A DNA stretch of 49,850 bases from Bacillota bacterium (GTDB lineage: Bacteria; Sysuimicrobiota; Sysuimicrobiia; Sysuimicrobiales; Segetimicrobiaceae): NCBI GenBank assembly GCA_021324975.1, contig JAJPIA010000084.1, forward strand, positions 1-49,850, read 5' to 3'. Of this stretch, positions 15,944 through 24,533 are shown one piece after another. How positions within the stretch are numbered: the stretch's first letter is position 1; each line of letters begins with the position of its first letter. A program made the translations under genes and the position numbers. The notes below the pieces were generated by a model that made no database searches, was not told the DNA's origin, and saw nothing but the letters and a program-made list of their open reading frames with translations.

Positions 15944-16860
15944 TGGACCGTTCCGCTCACCTGGAAGTGCGATGCGGACGCCGGCGGATGCTGCGCGCCC
16001 TGCTCGCGCTCGGCGCGGCGGGCGCCGGATTACTGCCGGCGCTGCTGGGGCGTGCAGGCGGGCCGGCGGCGTGGGCGGCAAAGGCACCGCCGCCGCCTCC
16101 GCCGCCTGGAGCGCCGCCCACGAAGGCGGACGCGAAAGCGGTGACCGTCTCACCGCAGGATCCCGCGATTACCGCCGGGGCCGTGGAATACCCGGGCTTC
16201 GTCCAGGGCACGATGCAGGGTTACCTGGCCGCGCCGTCGGGCGGCGAGATCTACCCGGGCATCATCGTGCTGCACGACGCGATCGGGCTCACGGAGCACA
16301 TCCGCGATGTCGTGCGGCGGTTCGCCCGGGTGGGGTACGTCGCCCTCGCGCCGGATCTCCTGTCCCGGCTGGGGGGCACGGCCAAGGTCGGCGATCAGGC
16401 CCACGTCATCGCCGCGCTCGAGGCCACGCCGTCGCAGGACTACGTGAACGCTCTCAACGCCACGGTCCGATACCTGGAAGCGCGCCCCCAGGTTGCGAAA
16501 TCGAAGATCGGGGTCGTCGGGTTCGGGCTGGGGGGCAACCTGTCATGGCTGCTCCTCAACATCAATGCGGACGTCAAGGCCGCGGTCTTGTTCGACGCGC
16601 AGGCGCCGGATCCGTCGGTCGCGCCGCAGATCCACGTGCCCGTGCTGTCGATCAGCGGGGAGAACGACAAGCAGGCCGGCGACGGGCTCAAGGCGTTCGA
16701 TGACGCGATGAAAAAGGCCGGCGCGGCCTGGAGTTTCAAGGTCGAGCCCAAGGCGGCCCACGGGTTCTTCGACGACACGCGCACCACGTTCGTCCCCGAC
16801 GCGGCGAAGGACGCCTGGCAACTCACGCTGGCCTGGTTCCAAAAGTACTTCGGCACCTAG
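15943..16860 (+). CDS. Exported dienelactone-hydrolase-family protein lacking the nucleophilic cysteine
   Basis: A 305-residue alpha/beta hydrolase of the dienelactone hydrolase (DLH) family. It has an N-terminal signal with an RRR-plus-hydrophobic start (residues 12-46, possibly Tat) and a proline run at 49-55. The DLH core begins near residue 85. HIRDVVRRFA, GYVALAPDLLSR, the GxGxGG elbow, Asp242 and His273 (AAHGFF) are present. The elbow normally reads GxCxGG, but here it is GFGLGG (193-198), so Gly195 replaces the nucleophile. The glutamate that activates the cysteine is Asp112. Either it has another chemistry or it is a non-catalytic binding protein. AGGAGG precedes the ATG at 15943. It overlaps the MFS gene and is 43 bases from the dehydratase gene. 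Confidence 0.85.
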   Translation: MDRSAHLEVRCGRRRMLRALLALGAAGAGLLPALLGRAGGPAAWAAKAPPPPPPPGAPPTKADAKAVTVSPQDPAITAGAVEYPGFVQGTMQGYLAAPSGGEIYPGIIVLHDAIGLTEHIRDVVRRFARVGYVALAPDLLSRLGGTAKVGDQAHVIAALEATPSQDYVNALNATVRYLEARPQVAKSKIGVVGFGLGGNLSWLLLNINADVKAAVLFDAQAPDPSVAPQIHVPVLSISGENDKQAGDGLKAFDDAMKKAGAAWSFKVEPKAAHGFFDDTRTTFVPDAAKDAWQLTLAWFQKYFGT

Positions 16861-16903
16861 ACCGCGGCGCCGGCCGCGGGCGGCGCTCGCCGGAAGGGCG
16901 ACG

Positions 16904-18061
16904 ATGCGGATCAGCGATGTGCAGGTCTACGTCATGGGCTCCGCGTGGCGGAACTTCGTGCTCGCGCGCCTCCGCACCGACGACGGCCTGGACGGCGTCG
17001 GCGAAGCGCGCCCGGTCAACCGCGAGGAGGCGGTCGCGGCGTATCTGGAGACGATCGCCCACCGCTACGTCGTCGGCAGCGACCCGTTCGACATCGAGGA
17101 TCTCGTCCTTCGCGTGACGCGGCACGACTTCGAGGTCCCCGGGGCCGTGGAGATGACGGCGCTCGCCATCGTGGAGATGGCGTGCTGGGACGTGATCGGC
17201 AAGACCGTCGGTCAGCCCGTGTACCGGCTGCTCGGCGGGGCCTGCCACCGCGCCGTCAAGGCCTATGCCAACGGCTGGTACCAGGTAGCCCGCACGCCCG
17301 ACGAGTTCGCCGCGGCGGCCCGCCGCGCGGTCGCGTGCGGGTACCGGGCGTTGAAGTTCGACCCGTTCGGGGCGGGTGCCGGCGAACTGGACCGCGACGA
17401 ATATCGGCGCTCCGTGATGCTCGTGGAGGCCGTCCGGGACGCGGTCGGCCCCGAGGTCGAGCTGTTCGTCGAGATGCACGGGCGGTTCACCGCGGCGCAG
17501 GCGATGGCGCTCGCCAGCGACTTGGAGCGGTTCGCCCCCGGCTGGATCGAAGAGCCGGTTCCGCCCGACCAGCCCGGCGCGCTGGCGCGCGTCGCGGCCC
17601 ATACGAGGCTCCCCATCGCGACCGGGGAGCGGCTCCACAACCGCGCGGCGTTCCGCGATCTGCTCGCCGCGAACGTGGTCGACGTGGTGCAGCCCGACCT
17701 CACGCACTGCGGAGGCCTGCTCGAGACCAAGAAAATCGCGGCCATGGCCGAGGCGTCCGGCGTCCTCGTGGCGCCGCACAACGTCAGCGGTCCGATCGGC
17801 ACGGCGGCGGCGCTGCACCTCGCGGCATGCACGCCGAACCTCAAAATCCTCGAGTACTTCAACGACTTCGCCGAGCCGTTTGTCAACGAAAGCGCGTCGG
17901 GACTCCCGCGCGTCGTTGACGGGTACTTCGCGCTCCCCACCGGCCCCGGCCTGGGCGTCACCATGAACGAGGACGTGGTGGCCGCCCACCCCTATCGCCG
18001 GCAGCACTTCAACCTCTTCAGCGAAGACTGGCAGCGCCGGCAGGCGAGGACGGTGCCGTGA
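16904..18061 (+). CDS. Mandelate racemase/enolase-superfamily sugar-acid dehydratase (galactonate dehydratase-like)
   Basis: A 385-residue enolase-superfamily enzyme. Metal ligands are Glu190 (VEMHGRF), Glu216 (WIEEPVPP) and Glu242 (TGERLH). His192 and His292 (APHN) are placed like the acid-base histidines of D-galactonate dehydratase, and KFDPF at 151 fits this subgroup. The first ligand is Glu rather than the Asp of E. coli DgoD. The predicted reaction is dehydration of an aldonate to a 2-keto-3-deoxy sugar acid. The next two genes encode the aldolase and kinase that would process that product, and the stop overlaps the aldolase GTG (GTGA). Galactonate, gluconate or another aldonate could be the substrate. 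Confidence 0.9.
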   Translation: MRISDVQVYVMGSAWRNFVLARLRTDDGLDGVGEARPVNREEAVAAYLETIAHRYVVGSDPFDIEDLVLRVTRHDFEVPGAVEMTALAIVEMACWDVIGKTVGQPVYRLLGGACHRAVKAYANGWYQVARTPDEFAAAARRAVACGYRALKFDPFGAGAGELDRDEYRRSVMLVEAVRDAVGPEVELFVEMHGRFTAAQAMALASDLERFAPGWIEEPVPPDQPGALARVAAHTRLPIATGERLHNRAAFRDLLAANVVDVVQPDLTHCGGLLETKKIAAMAEASGVLVAPHNVSGPIGTAAALHLAACTPNLKILEYFNDFAEPFVNESASGLPRVVDGYFALPTGPGLGVTMNEDVVAAHPYRRQHFNLFSEDWQRRQARTVP

Positions 18062-18705
18062 CGCCGGAGCGCGCCCTCGACCTCATCCTCCGGGCGCGGG
18101 TTGTGCCGATCGTCCGTACCCGATCGACGGCGTGGGCCGCCGAGGTCGCCGACGTGCTGGCCCATGCCGGGATGGACGTCATCGAGATCACGTTCACCGT
18201 GCCGGACGCGGCGTCCGTGATTCGCAGCCTCCGCGCGAAGTTTCCGGAGATCCTCGTCGGCGCCGGCACCGTCACGGACGCGGCGGCGGCCGCCACGGCC
18301 GTCGACGCCGGGGCCCAGTTTCTGCTGAGCCCGGCGCTCTCGCCGGGTATGGTCGAGGTGGCGCGCCGGCGCGGCGTGCTCGCCGTGCCCGGGGCCTACA
18401 CGCCGACCGAGGTGCTCTGCGCGCTCGAGGGCGGCGCGCAGATCGTCAAGATCTTCCCGGCGGAATCGGGCGGGCCGGCACACATCCGCGCGCTCCTGGG
18501 ACCGCTGCCGCACGCGCGCCTGCTTCCGACGGGAGGCGTGCGACCGGACAACATCCGGGATTGGCTCGACGCCGGTGCGGCCGCGGTAGGCATCGGCTCG
18601 GCGCTGGTGGGACCGGCCGATCGCTCGATCGATGCCGCCGCGCTCCGGGCGCGCGCGGCCGCCATCGCGGCGCAGATGGCCGGCCTGCCGAGGGCGGGCG
18701 CGTGA
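18058..18705 (+). CDS. eda: 2-dehydro-3-deoxy-phosphogluconate/galactonate aldolase
   Basis: A 215-residue class I aldolase that cleaves KDPG or KDPGal to pyruvate and glyceraldehyde 3-phosphate. The Schiff-base lysine is Lys131 in VKIFPAE, the catalytic Glu43 is in VIEITFT, and GAGTVTD, LSPALSP and PTGGVRPDN are family motifs. The start is a GTG overlapping the dehydratase stop, and its own stop overlaps the kinase GTG, so all three genes are tightly coupled. Its position fits the last step of an Entner-Doudoroff or De Ley-Doudoroff route. Confidence 0.93.
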   Translation: MTPERALDLILRARVVPIVRTRSTAWAAEVADVLAHAGMDVIEITFTVPDAASVIRSLRAKFPEILVGAGTVTDAAAAATAVDAGAQFLLSPALSPGMVEVARRRGVLAVPGAYTPTEVLCALEGGAQIVKIFPAESGGPAHIRALLGPLPHARLLPTGGVRPDNIRDWLDAGAAAVGIGSALVGPADRSIDAAALRARAAAIAAQMAGLPRAGA

Positions 18706-19664
18706 GCACCGCCGGGATCGGGGTCGTCGGTGTCGGGGAGGCTCTACTCCGCCTGACGCCCGCCGGCGGCGAGATCTTGGAGACGGCCGGGGCGTACACC
18801 GTACATGTCGGCGGCGCGGAAGCCAACGTCTGCGCCAACCTGGCCGGGCTCGGCATCCGCACCGCGTGGCTCTCGCGGCTCCCGGCAAACCCGCTCGGGC
18901 GACGCATCGCGGCCGCGTTCGGCGGCGTCGGCGTCGACGTGCGGTTCGTTCGGTGGGCGCCGGAGGGGCGCGTTGGGCTGATGTTTGTGCAGCCCGCCGC
19001 GTCGCCGCGAAGCGGGGAGGTCCTCTACTACCGCCTCGACTCCGCGTTCGCCAGGATCGATCCCGACGAGGTCGCGTGGGAGGTTCTCGACGGCGCCTCG
19101 GTCGTGCACCTCACGGGCATCACTCCCGCGCTCGGCACGGGGCCGCGCCGGCTCGTCGCGCGTGCGATCGCCGAAGCGCGGCGGCGGGACGTCCGCGTCT
19201 CGTTCGACGTGAACTACCGCGCAACGCTGTGGTCGCCGTCCACGGCGTGTGAGACCCTGGAGCCCCTGATGCGGGGGCTCGACCTGGTCTTCCTGAACGA
19301 CCGCGACGCCGTGGGGGTCTTCGGCGCGGACGGCGACGCGGAGGCCGTCGCGGCGACCCTGCGCCGCCGGTTCGACTGCGCCACGCTCGTGCTGACCCTT
19401 GGGGCGGACGGCGCCCTGGCGCACGACGGCACGGCGCGCCGGCAGGCAGCCTACGAAGGTCAGATCGTGGATCGCATCGGCCGGGGCGACGCCTTTGCCG
19501 CCGGATTTTTGTACGGCTACCTGCGAGGCGATATGGAGGCGGCCCTGCGTTACGGAGCGGCGATGGCCACGCTCAAGCAGACCTACCCCGGCGACATCTG
19601 CCGGGCGACGCCGGCCGAAATCGACGCCGTGATCGAAGGACGCGCGGCGGGCTTTCGCCGCTAG
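18702..19664 (+). CDS. kdgK: 2-keto-3-deoxygluconate kinase (PfkB family)
   Basis: A 320-residue ribokinase-fold sugar kinase. The N-terminal GGAEANVCANLAGLG is PfkB signature 1 and DRIGRGDAFAAGF is signature 2, whose Asp is the catalytic base. It would phosphorylate 2-keto-3-deoxygluconate or -galactonate, giving the substrate of the aldolase encoded just upstream. The GTG start at 18702 overlaps the aldolase stop; the longer frame beginning at 18132 is only a shadow. The TAG stop shares the palindrome CTAG with the stop of the converging M28 peptidase gene, so the two genes overlap by four bases tail to tail. Confidence 0.92.
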   Translation: MSTAGIGVVGVGEALLRLTPAGGEILETAGAYTVHVGGAEANVCANLAGLGIRTAWLSRLPANPLGRRIAAAFGGVGVDVRFVRWAPEGRVGLMFVQPAASPRSGEVLYYRLDSAFARIDPDEVAWEVLDGASVVHLTGITPALGTGPRRLVARAIAEARRRDVRVSFDVNYRATLWSPSTACETLEPLMRGLDLVFLNDRDAVGVFGADGDAEAVAATLRRRFDCATLVLTLGADGALAHDGTARRQAAYEGQIVDRIGRGDAFAAGFLYGYLRGDMEAALRYGAAMATLKQTYPGDICRATPAEIDAVIEGRAAGFRR

Positions 19665-21484
19665 CGCGCCCGCCGGCGCGGCCGGCGGCTGGATTTCGCG
19701 GCTGCGCCGCTCCGGCCGCGACGCGGTGATTGGCGCGCTCGCCGTGTGCGTCCCTGACGCGCGGCCCGAACCGGGCGCGGGGTCCGGGACGCGGAAGCCT
19801 TTGCCGGCGCACCGGCCGCGGCCAGCCATTCGTCGACCGCGCGGCACGCTTGTTGGATCGCGTCGGTGACGGCGTTACGCGCGCGCACGAGATCCACGCG
19901 CAAAAACTTCGCCTCATCGCTCTCCGCATCGAGCGCGGCGAGCGTCCGCGCGGCCTGGAGCCCCGGGAGAAACGTCGTCTCGAGCGCGGGATCGTGCGCG
20001 TAGGCGCCCGAGGCGGTGTACGTTGCCGGGACGAGCAGCCGTCCGAGGGTATGGATGCAGTCGTTGATCGCCGCGGCCCCGGCACCGTCCGCGGCACGGG
20101 ACGCCGCGCGGCCGAATCGCCCGCACAGCGTCTCCAAGCGGGAGGCCGCGGTCACGGCCGGCGAGAGATCGAGCGCGGGACCGGCCGCGGTGGCCAGCGC
20201 CTCCAACTGCTCCCGCAGGTCGCGCGCCGCCGCGGCGTAGTCGAACGGCACGACCGGGTCGGTGAGAATGCGATCGAGGACCAGCACAAAGATCCGCGCG
20301 TCGCGCTCGAGGCGTGCCGCGTCGATCTTGTCCAGCGTGTCGTGCGGCGTGTGCCACCACCACCCGAGCGTTCCGTCTCGCTGCCGCGAGAGCGACCCCA
20401 GGATGGATGGCACGCCGGCGCCGAGAAACGACTGGTCCGAGTTGCGGCCGACCCGGTGGGCGTCCAGCTCCGTCCCCGCAACCTGCCGCACCGCCCACTG
20501 CGCGACCCCGGCCGTCTGGGGCATCGAGTTGGTCCCGAAGTCGTCGGCGTCGATGGCGCCCACGGAGTCGATGTTGACGTGGACCAGGCAACGGCCGTGC
20601 AGGTCGAGCCAGTTGGTGTCCGCGTACCAGGCCGACGACGAGTAGCGGCCGTGCGAGTGGCCCGACCAAAACGCCAGCCGGAGTCCCCGTCGGAAGCGCT
20701 TGCGCTGCGACGCCAGCACCCGCGCCGCCTCCAGCATCGCCGCGTTGGCGCTCCCATTGTCCATCGCCCCGACGTACCAGCTGTCCAGGTGCCCTGAAAA
20801 CAGGACGAACCGATCCTCCGCCTCGGGGTGGCCGGCCGCAAGATCTGCGATGACGATTGGCGTCGTGGTCCATCCGGTCTTGACGGCGGCGGTGGCGTGC
20901 ACCTCGACCCGCCCGGACCGGCACAGCTCGCGCAGGGCCTCTCCGTCCTCCCGGGAGACCGAGAGCAAGACCGTGTCCGGCAATTCCTCCACCGTGCGCT
21001 GCGACGGGTTGCCCCAGACCGGCGAGCAGCACATCTCGTGCGGATACCGCCCGCTGATGCACACGAGTCCGGCGGCGCCCGCCAGCGTGGCGTTGACCGC
21101 GAGTTGCGGGGTCGCGCGGCCCTCGACCAGCGCGATCCGTCCGCGCGCGCCCGCCCGCTCGAGCTCCCGCACGCTGCCCCGGCCCGCGTCGACGAGATCG
21201 GCGGTCAGCCCCTGGGCCGCCGTCGGCTTGCCCATGGAGTGCGTGATCACGGACAGCGTCCTCTGCTCCGGCACCTGGACCCGCAGCGTCGCCGCGCCCG
21301 GCAGGCTGATATACGCGTCGTGCGTCACGATTTCCGTCGCGTACCCGAACCCCTTGAGCGCCCGGGCGACGTACTCTGCCGCCGCCGCCTCGTCCGGCGT
21401 GCCCGAGAGGCGCGTCCACTGCGCGAGCGTGCGGTTGAACGTCGTCAACTCCGACCGTGACACGGCTTCGAGATCGATGCTCAC
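19661..21484 (-). CDS. M28-family peptidase-like protein with altered active site and basic tail
   Basis: A 607-residue Zn-peptidase-fold protein with a PA-like insert (about 90-205), the M28 core (about 205-400) and a helical C-terminal region. Metal-type residues His232 and Asp234 (GHLDSW), Asp242 (MDNGSANA), Asp306 (NIDSVG) and His378 (WWHTPHDT) are present. The position that is Glu-Glu in active M28 enzymes reads His276-Ser277 within WSGHSHGR, so the general base and one zinc ligand are replaced. No signal peptide is seen. The last 49 residues carry about 19 Arg or Lys with Ala, Pro and Ser, absent from the paralog at 40899-42674. Peptide hydrolysis is only a family guess. It converges on kdgK, sharing the stop palindrome. 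Confidence 0.85.
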   Translation of the reverse strand: MSIDLEAVSRSELTTFNRTLAQWTRLSGTPDEAAAAEYVARALKGFGYATEIVTHDAYISLPGAATLRVQVPEQRTLSVITHSMGKPTAAQGLTADLVDAGRGSVRELERAGARGRIALVEGRATPQLAVNATLAGAAGLVCISGRYPHEMCCSPVWGNPSQRTVEELPDTVLLSVSREDGEALRELCRSGRVEVHATAAVKTGWTTTPIVIADLAAGHPEAEDRFVLFSGHLDSWYVGAMDNGSANAAMLEAARVLASQRKRFRRGLRLAFWSGHSHGRYSSSAWYADTNWLDLHGRCLVHVNIDSVGAIDADDFGTNSMPQTAGVAQWAVRQVAGTELDAHRVGRNSDQSFLGAGVPSILGSLSRQRDGTLGWWWHTPHDTLDKIDAARLERDARIFVLVLDRILTDPVVPFDYAAAARDLREQLEALATAAGPALDLSPAVTAASRLETLCGRFGRAASRAADGAGAAAINDCIHTLGRLLVPATYTASGAYAHDPALETTFLPGLQAARTLAALDAESDEAKFLRVDLVRARNAVTDAIQQACRAVDEWLAAAGAPAKASASRTPRPVRAARQGRTRRARQSPRRGRSGAAAKSSRRPRRRAR

Positions 21485-21682
21485 GCCCTCTCACCTCGCC
21501 AAACGCGCGATCGCCCCGGGGAGATCGGTCCGGGGCGGCGCGAGATACGTTACGCATTCGTCGCGCGCGGGCGCGCCGCCTCCGCGCCTCGGCGATTCCC
21601 GGCGCCATAAACATGACGCCGTTCCCGTCCGGCTCACGCGCGCTCTTGTCGCAGCTCGGCGATGCTACACTCGGAAGCGGCG

Positions 21683-22342
21683 TCAGCGCGGCTGGAAGCG
21701 GAAGTTGCTATACTCCGCCTCCAACGACGCTCCGAACCTCGAGGTATTCACGTACTGGTACACGAGCACCCAGGCGCCGGACCGCCGCTCGTAGTGTTGG
21801 AGGGTATCGATGTTGCCCCAGGAGTACCGCACCGTGCCGTCCACGATGAGGCCGCGATCGTAGTCCACCCATCCGATGAGACCGTGGGGATTGTTGCGGG
21901 GATCCCGGGCCGTTCCCTCGACGAGATAGAACGGGCGGCCGTCGACGAGCCGCCACCCCAGCACCCAGAACTCGAACCGCGACAAAAACTGGGCGGGCGG
22001 TTCACTCCCCTCGAACAACCGTCCGATCACAAACCGGTTCAGCGCCCAGCACTCCAGCCCGCCGCTACGGTTGGCGACTTCGACGCGCTGGCGGCCGTCC
22101 CGGAGGTCGATACCGCCTGAAAACTCGCAATCCGGCGGGGCGGAAACGGGCTTGTTGAGGCGAAACTTGAAGCGCACGTCCGCGCCGGAGACGACCGGAC
22201 CGCGCGCGTTCGCGGTGAGGATGCGTTCGACGACCTGGTCGGACGTCGGGATCACGACGTCGGACGCGCCGGCGCCCGTGACGCCCGCGACGATCGGCAC
22301 GATCGCGCCGAGGAGCCCAAGCCGCCGGATCAATCCGCGCAT
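21683..22342 (-). CDS. Secreted protein of unknown function (LolA-like fold possible)
   Basis: A 219-residue protein starting at the ATG at 22342 (MRGLIRRLGLLG). It has a clear signal peptide of about 26 residues ending at GAGAS. The mature part opens with VVERILTANARGP, reminiscent of the 'EIL.k...' helix of LolA/LppX-type or outer-membrane lipoprotein-sorting-like proteins. Beta-rich segments follow, ending in YVNTSRFGASLEAEYSNFRF. I do not recognise a catalytic motif. The frame continues upstream to 22573, but that part looks non-coding. The gene is divergent from ctaA-ctaB, with a 295-base gap containing no other gene. Confidence 0.6.
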   Translation of the reverse strand: MRGLIRRLGLLGAIVPIVAGVTGAGASDVVIPTSDQVVERILTANARGPVVSGADVRFKFRLNKPVSAPPDCEFSGGIDLRDGRQRVEVANRSGGLECWALNRFVIGRLFEGSEPPAQFLSRFEFWVLGWRLVDGRPFYLVEGTARDPRNNPHGLIGWVDYDRGLIVDGTVRYSWGNIDTLQHYERRSGAWVLVYQYVNTSRFGASLEAEYSNFRFQPR

Positions 22343-22625
22343 GTCGATCACCAGCCCCAACGATCCGCAAGCGTCTCTGTTCCTGGTCCGGGTAACGGTT
22401 CCTACCGTCCTACGATTTCGGCCGCGACACATCGCACGCGGCGTCCCGGGCCGTCGACCCGGACTCCGGGGACAGGGCGCCGCGAAGACTCCCATGCCCA
22501 CATCAGGCATAGCGTAGCCGGGCGCGCGGGGACGGCGCCGCTCGCCCCGCACGATCACGTTCCCTCGCGTCAAGGTCTCAGGCCGCAGGGCACCCCGGGC
22601 GCTTGTAGCCCCAAACGCGGGGCGC

Positions 22626-22631
22626 TAGTAT
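22626..22631 (+). promoter_or_regulatory. -10-like box immediately before the ctaA-ctaB start
   Basis: TAGTAT ends six bases before the GTG at 22638, with a weak -35-like TTGTAG 16 bases upstream (22604-22609). That spacing would place the transcript start at or next to the start codon, suggesting a leaderless mRNA. Confidence 0.4.
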
Positions 22632-22637
22632 GGTAGG

Positions 22638-24524
22638 GTGCCTCGCCAAGATCAACTCGCATCGCCGCACGCCGTATCCGCAGTGCGCTGGTACCAACGG
22701 CTTTCGGTCGTGACCGCGGTCGCAGCGTACCTCTTGATCCTCCTCGGCGGGCTCGTCCGGATCTCAGGATCCGGCATGGCGTGCCCCGACTGGCCGCTCT
22801 GCCATGGGCGGTTCGTCCCGCCGCTCGAGGGGTCCGTCCTGATCGAGTACGCGCACCGACTCGTAGCCGCGTCCGTGAGCGTGCTGGTCCTGATCACGAC
22901 CGCCGCAGCGGTCATGGCACAGCGGGCCGTTCGCGGCGCGGCCCTCACCGCCGGCATCGTCGTCGCGCTGGTGGCGGTGCAGGTGGTGCTGGGAGGCATC
23001 ACGGTCAAGATGGATCTGACGCCGGCACTCGTCACGACGCACCTCGGCGTCGCCATGCTGTTCCTGGCCGGCCTGCTGGTCCAAGCGGTGGTGGCCCTCG
23101 AGACGCCGGCTCAGCCGGCGCCGCTGGGTGTGCGCCGCCTTGCGCTCCTCGCCGCGGCCGCGACGTATATCATGGTGCTCATCGGCGGTTTCGTCGGGTC
23201 GAGCGCCGCGGCCCTCGCGTGTCCCTCGCTCCCCGCCTGTCGCGGCCCCGTGGTGCTTCCGCCGGATTGGCCGGGGCGGCTGCACATGCTGCACCGCGCG
23301 TGGGCCGTGGTCGTGACGCTGCTCGTGTTTGCGACGGCCGCCGTCGCGCGCCGCACTGGCCCCCGCCGCGTGACGACCGCCGCAAACGTAGCGGCCGCGC
23401 TCGTGGTCGTGCAGTTCGCGGCGGGCGTGCTCAACGTCGCGACCCGTCTATCGCCCGCCGTGCAGGGCCTGCATCTCGGGCTCGCGGCGGCGCTGTTTGG
23501 TACCCTGGTTGTCCTATCGATGCTCACCGTGCCCCTTCCCGAAGCTCGGCCTGCCGCCGCCGCGGCGGCGCCGCTCCGCACCATCGCCGGCGGGTCCGTC
23601 GACGATCCCACGGGCGCGCTCCGATGGTCGCCCGCAGGGCCCTCCGGCGCGCCGCCCGCGCTGGCGCTGGCGCGCGATTACCTCCAGCTGATGAAACCGC
23701 GCATCATCCTGCTGCTCTTGGTGACGACCGTGACCACCATGGTCGTCGCGTCGCCGCATCACCTGTCGCTGGCCGTGCTGGCGCTGACGGTGCTCGGAGG
23801 CACGCTCGCCGCCGGGTCCGCGAACGCCTTTAACATGTATATCGATCGCGACATCGACGCCGTGATGCAGCGCACGTGCCTGAGACCGGTGCCGGCGGGT
23901 CGCCTGCGGCCCCGTCAGGCGATCGGCTTCGGCATCGTCACGGGGTTGCTGTCCGTGCTCGTCATGGCCTGGGGCGTCAACACGCTGAGCGCCGTGCTCT
24001 CCACCGCGGGCATCGTCTTCTACGTCGCCGTTTACACGCTCTGGCTGAAGCGCACGACCCCCCAGAACATCGTCATCGGCGGGGCCGCCGGAGCGGTGCC
24101 GCCGCTCGTCGGATGGGCGGCCGCGACCGGGCATCTCGGCCTCCCCGCCCTCGTGCTGTTCGCCATCGTCTTTCTCTGGACGCCGCCCCATTTTTGGGCG
24201 CTGGCGCTGGCCAAGGCCGACGACTACCGGGCGGCGCAGGTACCGATGCTGCCCGTCGTCAAGGGCGAGCAAGAGACCCGGCGGCAAATCCTATGGTATT
24301 CGCTTGCGCTGTCCGCGGCCTCGCTGGTGCTGTACGCGCCGCTGCACGCGCTGGGTCTCGTCTACTTGTTCGCGGCGATCATCCTGGATGCGGTCTTTGT
24401 GCTGATGGCATGGGCCGTGTTCAGCGGGCGGGGACAGCGGGCAGAAATGAGCCTCTTTGGATACTCGCTCCTCTATCTCGCCCTGCTGTTCGGATCGATG
24501 GTGGCGGACCGCCTCATCGGGTAG
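22638..24524 (+). CDS. ctaA-ctaB: Fused heme A synthase - heme O synthase (CtaA-CtaB)
   Basis: A 628-residue membrane protein joining two enzymes that normally act in sequence. Residues 15-305 are CtaA/COX15, which hydroxylates heme O to heme A. They contain the four histidines in EYAHRL, TTHLGV, MLHRAW and GLHLGL and two Cys pairs (MACPDWPLC and LACPSLPAC). A linker (about 305-345) leads to CtaB, the prenyltransferase that adds farnesyl to heme B, with the aspartate-rich NAFNMYIDRDID motif. CtaA-CtaB fusions are known in Thermus. It implies a heme-A-containing aerobic terminal oxidase, whose subunits are not in this window. The start is the GTG at 22638. Confidence 0.94.
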   Translation: MPRQDQLASPHAVSAVRWYQRLSVVTAVAAYLLILLGGLVRISGSGMACPDWPLCHGRFVPPLEGSVLIEYAHRLVAASVSVLVLITTAAAVMAQRAVRGAALTAGIVVALVAVQVVLGGITVKMDLTPALVTTHLGVAMLFLAGLLVQAVVALETPAQPAPLGVRRLALLAAAATYIMVLIGGFVGSSAAALACPSLPACRGPVVLPPDWPGRLHMLHRAWAVVVTLLVFATAAVARRTGPRRVTTAANVAAALVVVQFAAGVLNVATRLSPAVQGLHLGLAAALFGTLVVLSMLTVPLPEARPAAAAAAPLRTIAGGSVDDPTGALRWSPAGPSGAPPALALARDYLQLMKPRIILLLLVTTVTTMVVASPHHLSLAVLALTVLGGTLAAGSANAFNMYIDRDIDAVMQRTCLRPVPAGRLRPRQAIGFGIVTGLLSVLVMAWGVNTLSAVLSTAGIVFYVAVYTLWLKRTTPQNIVIGGAAGAVPPLVGWAAATGHLGLPALVLFAIVFLWTPPHFWALALAKADDYRAAQVPMLPVVKGEQETRRQILWYSLALSAASLVLYAPLHALGLVYLFAAIILDAVFVLMAWAVFSGRGQRAEMSLFGYSLLYLALLFGSMVADRLIG

Positions 24525-24533
24525 CGCTCAGGG

